From Sulfurimonas gotlandica GD1 (lineage in GTDB: Bacteria; Campylobacterota; Campylobacteria; Campylobacterales; Sulfurimonadaceae): a DNA stretch of 64,000 bases. Positions 58,677 to 64,000 of the stretch are shown here, in pieces. The notes below the pieces were generated by a model. That model searched no databases, had not been told where the DNA came from, and saw only the letters and a list, made by a program, of their open reading frames with translations. The first letter of the stretch is position 1. Every line of letters begins with the position of its first letter. The DNA lies in NCBI RefSeq assembly GCF_000242915.1, contig NZ_AFRZ01000001.1:2232001-2296000 (forward strand), in the 5' to 3' direction. The translations under genes were made by a program, and so were the position numbers.

Positions 58677-60340
58677 AACTATTATTTGAATATTCGTCTT
58701 CTTCACTGGTATACGATAAGTTACTACTGAGAAAGCTTGAAGAGTCAAAACTTGAAGGTAGACTTGTTAAAACGGACAAAGATATTAAGTTATATGTTGA
58801 AGCTGATGATAGTGATGAGTTAGAGTTGTTCGCTAATGAGCTCTCACTAGAGCTGCCTCACTCTATTTTCTTGCGTAACACAGAAGTTAAAGTTGTAGAT
58901 GCACTGCCTGATAATGATTTTATTTTACCTCAGAGTGAAAAGTTGGCTATGCCATTTTGTCCAAGTTGTTTGAGTAAGGTTTTAGATGAATCAAGCCAAG
59001 ACTACTATAACCCGTATTGTGAATGTGAAGTGTGTGGATATGAAGCAGATGGAAAGAGCGGAAACTATCATAGTCTGTTTGAGCAAATAGCAAACGCTAT
59101 TAGCAGGGACTCTGTAGTAAAGGTAAATACATTTTACGGAGAGTATTACTTAGGTAAACTAAATGAAAAATGTAATGACATCTCTTTTGATATTTTAAGT
59201 TATGACCTGGCTACTATCTCAAAGTACACAAATGTAACAACACCTGAAACAGTTGCTTTAGGTGCGATTGAAAAACCACTTATAGGTCTAAAAACAAACC
59301 TTAAATTTAAAATGGATTTTGAAGGTGTAAAAGAAGAGCTGTTAAGATTCAAACTTGCAGATGACTTTATTTTGCACCTTACTTTAGTAGAGCTACATAA
59401 GCTTGGCGTTGATTGTGTTTTTATAACTAAAGATGAGATGAAATATGATACTGCTCTTCTTTTAGCTGATTTTAAAGAGAGTATGGAGCCAATAGAGTGT
59501 GTTGTTAGTGCGAAAAACATAGTTATTCTTCGTGGTACTAAAGGTCTTCCGACGTTTGAGCTTACAAATGAAGCAGTCATCCCATACATAGGGACATTTA
59601 ACTCTGTAATAAAAGAACATAACTTTTCAGATAAAACAGTTGTTGGACTCAATATAAGTAAGGATTCCCATAACAACATACTTGTATATGGTAAGAAGTT
59701 CGGACTCATTGAGTACTTGTCTTTTAAGTCTGAGTATAGCTCAGTTGAAGAGATTTTTAAAGCAATAGCACAGACAAATGAGTCAGGTATAAAACTTTTA
59801 ACTAATTACAAAAGTAAATTTACAGAGCTTTATGAAAAAGTTTCTTTGATTACATTTGATGAAAAAGAGCTAAATATTTATAAACTATGGGGAATTATTT
59901 CCATTATTTTAGGGTATAGTAACTCTAATGATATTTATGAATCAGCGGATATACTAGAGAATAATGCAAAATCTTTTGTAGGTACAAAAGGACCAAGAAT
60001 AGATTATAAACTGCAAAATATTAAATCAAAAGTTTATCTGGATCCATTGATGGTAATCAGAACAGCGATGACTTTTAAACTTGCCGGAGTTGATAGTCTA
60101 TGTTTATCATATGGAGTGGTTGAGAGTTTTGTAGAGTTCTTGTCAGGTCAGCTTGATGAGATAAAACAAAACATGAATAATGATGTCGTTGTTGCATCTG
60201 GTTCACTGCTTGGGAACAAACATTTATTTAGTAAGTTAGATAAAGAAGTTTCAGTAAATCATGAACTATATTTCAACAAAGAATTACCGGTAGATGGGAT
60301 AAACATTAGATATGGCGGAAATGAGCTACTTCACAACTAA
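58667..60340 (+). CDS. hydE: HydE-type hydrogenase accessory protein 2 (HypF-related)
   Basis: The 557-residue protein resembles the HydE1 protein but is longer. Its zinc-finger start is complete: CPSC (C98, C101) ... CECEVC (C118, C120, C123). The rest resembles the HypF-like C-terminal half (for example VVVASGSLLGNKHLFSKL at the end). Function in hydrogenase assembly is inferred from the operon position and the Wolinella name. It overlaps hypF by 29 bp. Confidence 0.82.
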   Translation: MVLELLFEYSSSSLVYDKLLLRKLEESKLEGRLVKTDKDIKLYVEADDSDELELFANELSLELPHSIFLRNTEVKVVDALPDNDFILPQSEKLAMPFCPSCLSKVLDESSQDYYNPYCECEVCGYEADGKSGNYHSLFEQIANAISRDSVVKVNTFYGEYYLGKLNEKCNDISFDILSYDLATISKYTNVTTPETVALGAIEKPLIGLKTNLKFKMDFEGVKEELLRFKLADDFILHLTLVELHKLGVDCVFITKDEMKYDTALLLADFKESMEPIECVVSAKNIVILRGTKGLPTFELTNEAVIPYIGTFNSVIKEHNFSDKTVVGLNISKDSHNNILVYGKKFGLIEYLSFKSEYSSVEEIFKAIAQTNESGIKLLTNYKSKFTELYEKVSLITFDEKELNIYKLWGIISIILGYSNSNDIYESADILENNAKSFVGTKGPRIDYKLQNIKSKVYLDPLMVIRTAMTFKLAGVDSLCLSYGVVESFVEFLSGQLDEIKQNMNNDVVVASGSLLGNKHLFSKLDKEVSVNHELYFNKELPVDGINIRYGGNELLHN

Positions 60341-62522
60341 AAGATTTGGTTTTAAGATATTTGGGCAAGTCCAAGGAGTTGGATTTCGTCCATTTATCTA
60401 CAAGATAGCAACTGAGTTAAATATAAATGGATTTGTGAAAAATAGCGAGAAGGGCGTAGATCTGGAGCTTGAAGGAGAGATTCTTCAAATAGAAGAGTTT
60501 ATGAATGTACTAAACTCAGATAGACTGCCACCACTTGCCCGTATAGATAAAATACAACAGATAGAGATAAAACCTCTTTATAGGGAACAGTTTGAAATAA
60601 TTCACTCTACTCTAAGTGTCAACAATGGCTCAAAAGTAGCATTGGTAATACCTGACACGGCGATTTGTGAAGAATGCTTATTTGATACTGACTCCCCTTA
60701 CAAGTTGAAATATTACGATTATTTTGCCACTACCTGCACAAACTGTGGCCCAAGATATAGCATAATTCAAACTGTTCCTTATGACAGAGAAAATACCTCT
60801 ATGAGTAAATTTAAGATGTGTACTTCTTGTGAAGAAGAGTACACAAACCCTCTTAACAGACGCTACCACGCACAGCCGATTTCATGTAATGATTGCGGAC
60901 CTACACTTACAGACACAATCGAGAAAACAGCAGAATTTATAAAAAATGGAAAAATTGTTGCCATGAAAGGTCTCGGCGGTTTTCATATAGTATGTGATGC
61001 AACAAATGATGAAGTCATAGAGAGGTTAAGAGTCCATAAAAACAGACCGACTAAACCATTGGCTATTATGTGTAAAGATTTGGAACAGGTAAAATTATTG
61101 GCATCTGCATCTACAAAAGAGCAAGAGCTTTTAGCATCTAAAGAAGCCCCAATTGTTATTTTAAATAAAGCCTTAGATGCGAAGATAAAAATATCAGACA
61201 AAGTAGCTCCAAATATAGATAGAATAGGCTGCTTCCTTCCATACACAGCTTTGCATCATCTTCTTTTCAAACAGCTTAAAAACCCAATAGTCGCTACGAG
61301 TGCGAATCTTGGAAGCGAGCCTATCATAATAAAGGCAGAAGATATTAAAGAAAAACTTCCATTTGTAGACTTTGTTCTTGATTTTGACAGGGATATTGTA
61401 AATGGAGTGGATGACTCTTTAGTCCAAGTAGTAAACGGTAATACCCAGATGCTAAGACTCTCTCGAGGTTTTGCACCAAAGGTGATAAAGCTTGGATTTA
61501 AGAGTGAAAAGAAAATCTTGGCAGTTGGTGCAAACGCTAAAAATGCCATAGCTTTTGTTATAGAAGACAACATCATACTATCTCCTCATATTGGGGATTT
61601 AGGTTCACTAAAAGCTTTTGAGTTTTTTGAGCGAACTATAGAGACTTTTAAAAGCTTTTATGACTTTGAACCTGACGTTATAGTCCACGATATGCATCCA
61701 AACTACGAGACTACAAAGTGGGCAAAAGCTCAAGGTAAAGAACTTGTAGAAGTTCAGCATCACTTGGCACATATCTATGCTTGTAAGGCTGAGTTTGAAC
61801 TTAGTGGAGATTACTTAGGGTTCAGTTTTGATGGAACTGGATATGGAAGTGATGGACAGCTTTGGGGTGGAGAGATTTTTGTTGGCGATGTAAGAAAGTA
61901 CAGCTTCAAATCTCTTAAACTTCTTGGTGGTGAAAAGGCGATAAAAGAGCCAAGACGGGTAGCTCTAAGTATGCTTTTTGACAAATATTCACTTGATGAA
62001 GTTCTAAGTCTAGATGCAGAGGTAGTTAAGTCGTTTAAAGAGAGTGAGATAAAGATACTTCATCAAAGTCACACTAAAAACCTAAATGCACCTCTTAGCT
62101 CATCAGTTGGAAGACTCTTTGATGCAATGGCGAGTTTTTCAAACCTCTTGCAGTTTCAAAGTTACGAGGGTGAAGCTGGACTTATCTGTGAGGAAAACTA
62201 TAAACAAGATGTAACTCAAACCCTTGAGTACAAAATTGTTGATGGCATCATAGACATAGAGTTTGACTTTTTTGACAAAAATATAGTCTCTAAATTTATA
62301 AACACACTAGCACAGATAGTTCTGGATATATCAAAAATAGAAAAGATGGAAGTCATCCTAAGCGGTGGAGTTTTTCAAAATAAAACACTACTTGAACTTG
62401 CGGCATCTAAGCTAAAAGATGCAGACATAAAATATTTCTATCAAAGTGAGACTGCAATCAATGACGGCGGTATCGCTTTGGGGCAGGCTTACTTTGAAGT
62501 TATGAATCATAAAGAGAGTTGA
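60312..62522 (+). CDS. hypF: carbamoyltransferase HypF
   Basis: HypF makes the thiocarboxamide on HypE that becomes the cyanide ligand of the NiFe site. The 736-residue protein has the acylphosphatase domain (FGQVQGVGFRPFIYKIA, about 17-33), two zinc fingers (C119, C122, C142, C145 and C170, C173, C192, C195), a YrdC-like domain (KGLGGFHIVCDATND) and the carbamoyltransferase domain (VQHHLAHIYA, GFSFDGTGYGSDGQLWGGE, LSGGVFQN). The length is normal. Translation probably couples to hydE2 by overlap. ATG 60312 or 60321 could be the start. Confidence 0.96.
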   Translation: MAEMSYFTTKRFGFKIFGQVQGVGFRPFIYKIATELNINGFVKNSEKGVDLELEGEILQIEEFMNVLNSDRLPPLARIDKIQQIEIKPLYREQFEIIHSTLSVNNGSKVALVIPDTAICEECLFDTDSPYKLKYYDYFATTCTNCGPRYSIIQTVPYDRENTSMSKFKMCTSCEEEYTNPLNRRYHAQPISCNDCGPTLTDTIEKTAEFIKNGKIVAMKGLGGFHIVCDATNDEVIERLRVHKNRPTKPLAIMCKDLEQVKLLASASTKEQELLASKEAPIVILNKALDAKIKISDKVAPNIDRIGCFLPYTALHHLLFKQLKNPIVATSANLGSEPIIIKAEDIKEKLPFVDFVLDFDRDIVNGVDDSLVQVVNGNTQMLRLSRGFAPKVIKLGFKSEKKILAVGANAKNAIAFVIEDNIILSPHIGDLGSLKAFEFFERTIETFKSFYDFEPDVIVHDMHPNYETTKWAKAQGKELVEVQHHLAHIYACKAEFELSGDYLGFSFDGTGYGSDGQLWGGEIFVGDVRKYSFKSLKLLGGEKAIKEPRRVALSMLFDKYSLDEVLSLDAEVVKSFKESEIKILHQSHTKNLNAPLSSSVGRLFDAMASFSNLLQFQSYEGEAGLICEENYKQDVTQTLEYKIVDGIIDIEFDFFDKNIVSKFINTLAQIVLDISKIEKMEVILSGGVFQNKTLLELAASKLKDADIKYFYQSETAINDGGIALGQAYFEVMNHKES

Positions 62523-63159
62523 GAATCTCTTTTTGTTCTTTATATGAGTAGTTAAACTTGAACTCTATCTCTTTTAAGTAGTAAAAGAAGTTTTCATCAT
62601 TTATTCCATTGTACTTCAATATGGAGTCCTCAAAATAATTCCAAAACTTTGTGATTAGGTTTTCTCTCTTTTGAGTTTTTGATATTTTGTTTAGCATCAT
62701 GAACTTTGAAAACTCTTTGAAGTGTGCCTCTTGTGCTCCGCTATCTAAAAACTCACTTTTATATCTTTTTAGATTTGGCATCAGTAGATTATATATCTTG
62801 TTTTCATAATGAAAAGTCAGAAAGTTTTGTGCATCGAAGATGTTTTCTTTGACCTTTTTTTTAGAGTGTTCTAAGTAGATGTATTCATCATATTCTAAGA
62901 CTGTTTTGTTTTGATACTCTTTTTCTAAATAGTTGGCTAAAAGTGCACGAAAGAGGTCAAATCTCTTTTTAACAGTAATATAATTAATGTCTAGTTTTTT
63001 GGAAGTTTGATTTGCGCTGAAGTTTTGCACAAAGCTATCAATAAGTGCTAAATCTCTTTGAATTTTTTTTGGAGAAAACTTTTTCTTGCACGCTGAACAC
63101 TTTAGTTGTCCGGATTTAAGCTCGTATAATTTTTTATTATTACAATAAATGCAGTTCAT
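62500..63159 (-). CDS. zinc-ribbon and helix-turn-helix protein resembling a transposase head
   Basis: The 219-residue protein begins with a zinc ribbon (CIYC ... CSACKKKFSP), then a helix-turn-helix-like part (FSANQTSKKLDINYITVKKRFDLFRAL). This is the typical head of IS1/IS1595-like transposases. No DDE catalytic block or flanking inverted repeat is clear, so it may be a domesticated or unrelated DNA-binding protein. It converges with hypF and overlaps its 3' end by 23 bp. Confidence 0.55.
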   Translation of the reverse strand: MNCIYCNNKKLYELKSGQLKCSACKKKFSPKKIQRDLALIDSFVQNFSANQTSKKLDINYITVKKRFDLFRALLANYLEKEYQNKTVLEYDEYIYLEHSKKKVKENIFDAQNFLTFHYENKIYNLLMPNLKRYKSEFLDSGAQEAHFKEFSKFMMLNKISKTQKRENLITKFWNYFEDSILKYNGINDENFFYYLKEIEFKFNYSYKEQKEILNSLYDS

Positions 63160-63240
63160 AGATAGATTTTAGCATAGTTTAGTCCCAAAAGTATATAAGA
63201 ATCTCTTTAATTAACATTAGATTAAAATTAAAAAATGTAA

Positions 63241-63260
63241 TATAATGAATACGTATTCAT
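63241..63260 (+). promoter_or_regulatory. promoter with perfect ATGAATACGTATTCAT operator
   Basis: TATAAT (63241-63246) overlaps by two bases the perfect 16-bp palindrome at 63245-63260. AAAAAGGA follows before the ATG at 63278. The palindrome matches the hyd1 and hyd2 sites, which links nickel supply and maturation genes to the hydrogenases. Confidence 0.75.
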
Positions 63261-63277
63261 AAAAAGGAATTTTGCAC

Positions 63278-63919
63278 ATGGAAAATTTAGGATTACTTCT
63301 TATATTCTGGTATGGAATCTTACATGCATTTGGACCAGATCACCTAACAGCAATAGCAGATTTCTCTATTGGCAAGAGTAAAAAAAAGACTATGACTATT
63401 ACAACTCTTTTTGCTATTGGTCATGGCTTGACACTTTTTATATTTGCAAAGATTTTAGATACTTACAATATCAGTGAGTCGATACTTGGGTATGGAGATA
63501 TTATCTCTGCATCTGTAATATTGGCGATGGGTATTTATCTTCTATATATGGTTTTTAACGATCGTATTCAACTTAAGAAACATATTCACGACGGTAAAGA
63601 ACATATTCATATCTGGTTTGGAAAAAATCATGAACATGATAACCGTGATACAGCTTCGGCATTTACTGTTGGAGCACTTATGGGAATCGGTGGAGTAAGA
63701 GGGATGCTTGTTACTCTTGGTATGGTCGAGGCAAACAGTGTTGATATGACAATGGTACTGGCATTTTCTCTTGGTGTTATGGTTATCTTCGTAGGTTTTG
63801 GTAGTGTGATATTGTATATCAATAAAAATCTATTAAACTCAAAACAAAATTTAAAAAGAGTATTTGCAACGGCTGGTGTAATATCAGTAGTTGTAGGCTC
63901 AAACATGCTTTTAGCATAG
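63278..63919 (+). CDS. nickel-permease-like membrane protein (NicO/UreH type)
   Basis: I start at 63278, with AAAAAGGA upstream; an in-frame TTG is at 63272. The 213-residue protein has about six spans. The first contains HAFGPDHLTAIADF, resembling the metal-binding H-A-x4-D-H motif of nickel/cobalt permeases. A cytoplasmic His-rich loop (KKHIHDGKEHIHIWFGKNHEHD) could bind metal. It precedes hypB by 23 bp and shares the hydrogenase operator, so nickel uptake is the likely role. Confidence 0.75.
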   Translation: MENLGLLLIFWYGILHAFGPDHLTAIADFSIGKSKKKTMTITTLFAIGHGLTLFIFAKILDTYNISESILGYGDIISASVILAMGIYLLYMVFNDRIQLKKHIHDGKEHIHIWFGKNHEHDNRDTASAFTVGALMGIGGVRGMLVTLGMVEANSVDMTMVLAFSLGVMVIFVGFGSVILYINKNLLNSKQNLKRVFATAGVISVVVGSNMLLA

Positions 63920-63942
63920 AAATAAAATTAAGGAATATAAAT

Positions 63943-64000
63943 ATGTGTAAAGATTGCGGTTGTAGTATAACAGATAGCGAGAGACACTCTCACGGGCATA
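63943..64000 (+). CDS. hypB: HypB nickel-insertion GTPase, 5' end only
   Basis: The first 19 residues (MCKDCGCSITDSERHSHGH) show the N-terminal nickel-binding CxxCGC motif followed by the start of a His-rich stretch, as in HypB. The gene runs off the window. HypB inserts nickel into hydrogenase large subunits with HypA. Confidence 0.9.
   Translation, partial: MCKDCGCSITDSERHSHGH

Noticed and set aside
59200-59709. 169-codon reverse frame opposite hydE2
   Set aside because: It is antisense to a well-supported gene in the middle of an operon and has no recognisable motif.

Overview
The window comes from a member of the Campylobacterota (Epsilonproteobacteria), most likely a Sulfurimonas-like chemolithotroph. 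This is inferred from the AT-rich genome, the Wolinella-type hydABCDE hydrogenase operons, the MutS7-type mismatch-repair homologue and the rRNA operon. No database search was run.

Layout. 1-4866: an rRNA operon (16S lacking its 5' end, tRNA-Ala(UGC), 23S, 5S) with a co-linear set of complementary segments flanking 23S. 4931-11348: a giant repeat protein (353 Asp-Thr dipeptides followed by 30 Gly-Ser-Lys-Asp units, with a LapA-like retention module and a type I secretion C-terminus) flanked by two paralogous HD-Pnk-like nucleic-acid end-healing enzymes. 11395-18380: surface or envelope genes (SGNH hydrolase, beta-lactamase-fold hydrolase, an alpha/beta-hydrolase-TPR-CapA fusion, an alpha/alpha-toroid-like protein) and a LuxR-type regulator. 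18382-24591: a complete LapBCE-like type I secretion system (HlyD, ABC ATPase, TolC-OmpA fusion) plus a calcium-repeat OmpA, which probably exports the repeat protein.

24771-33388: MutS7 with a C-terminal HNH nuclease, a HEPN-motif zinc protein, and a housekeeping run (lipoprotein, DapE, thioredoxin-like, RidA, beta-CASP RNase-like, YceI). 33394-45425: two paralogous OmpR/ArsS-like two-component systems, each preceded by a small accessory protein and by similar TCGTTAAYCT repeats. Between them lie a TetR-RND efflux operon and an LpxR-like outer-membrane protein.

45565-64000: a hydrogenase island. It holds two tandem membrane-bound [NiFe]-hydrogenase operons (hydABCDE twice), a TetR-hupS-hupL operon between them encoding a cytoplasmic group 2-type hydrogenase, hypF, a zinc-ribbon protein, a nickel-permease-like gene and the start of hypB. 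A palindrome of the form ATGAAT-N4-ATTCAT sits at the predicted promoters of hyd1, hyd2 and the permease-hypB unit. This suggests one local regulon, perhaps controlled by the TetR protein encoded with HupSL. HupL ends exactly at its last metal-ligand histidine, so it needs no C-terminal processing, as in H2-sensing hydrogenases. The most novel candidates are this possible TetR/HupSL hydrogen-sensing unit and the HD-Pnk pair around the giant Asp-Thr protein.
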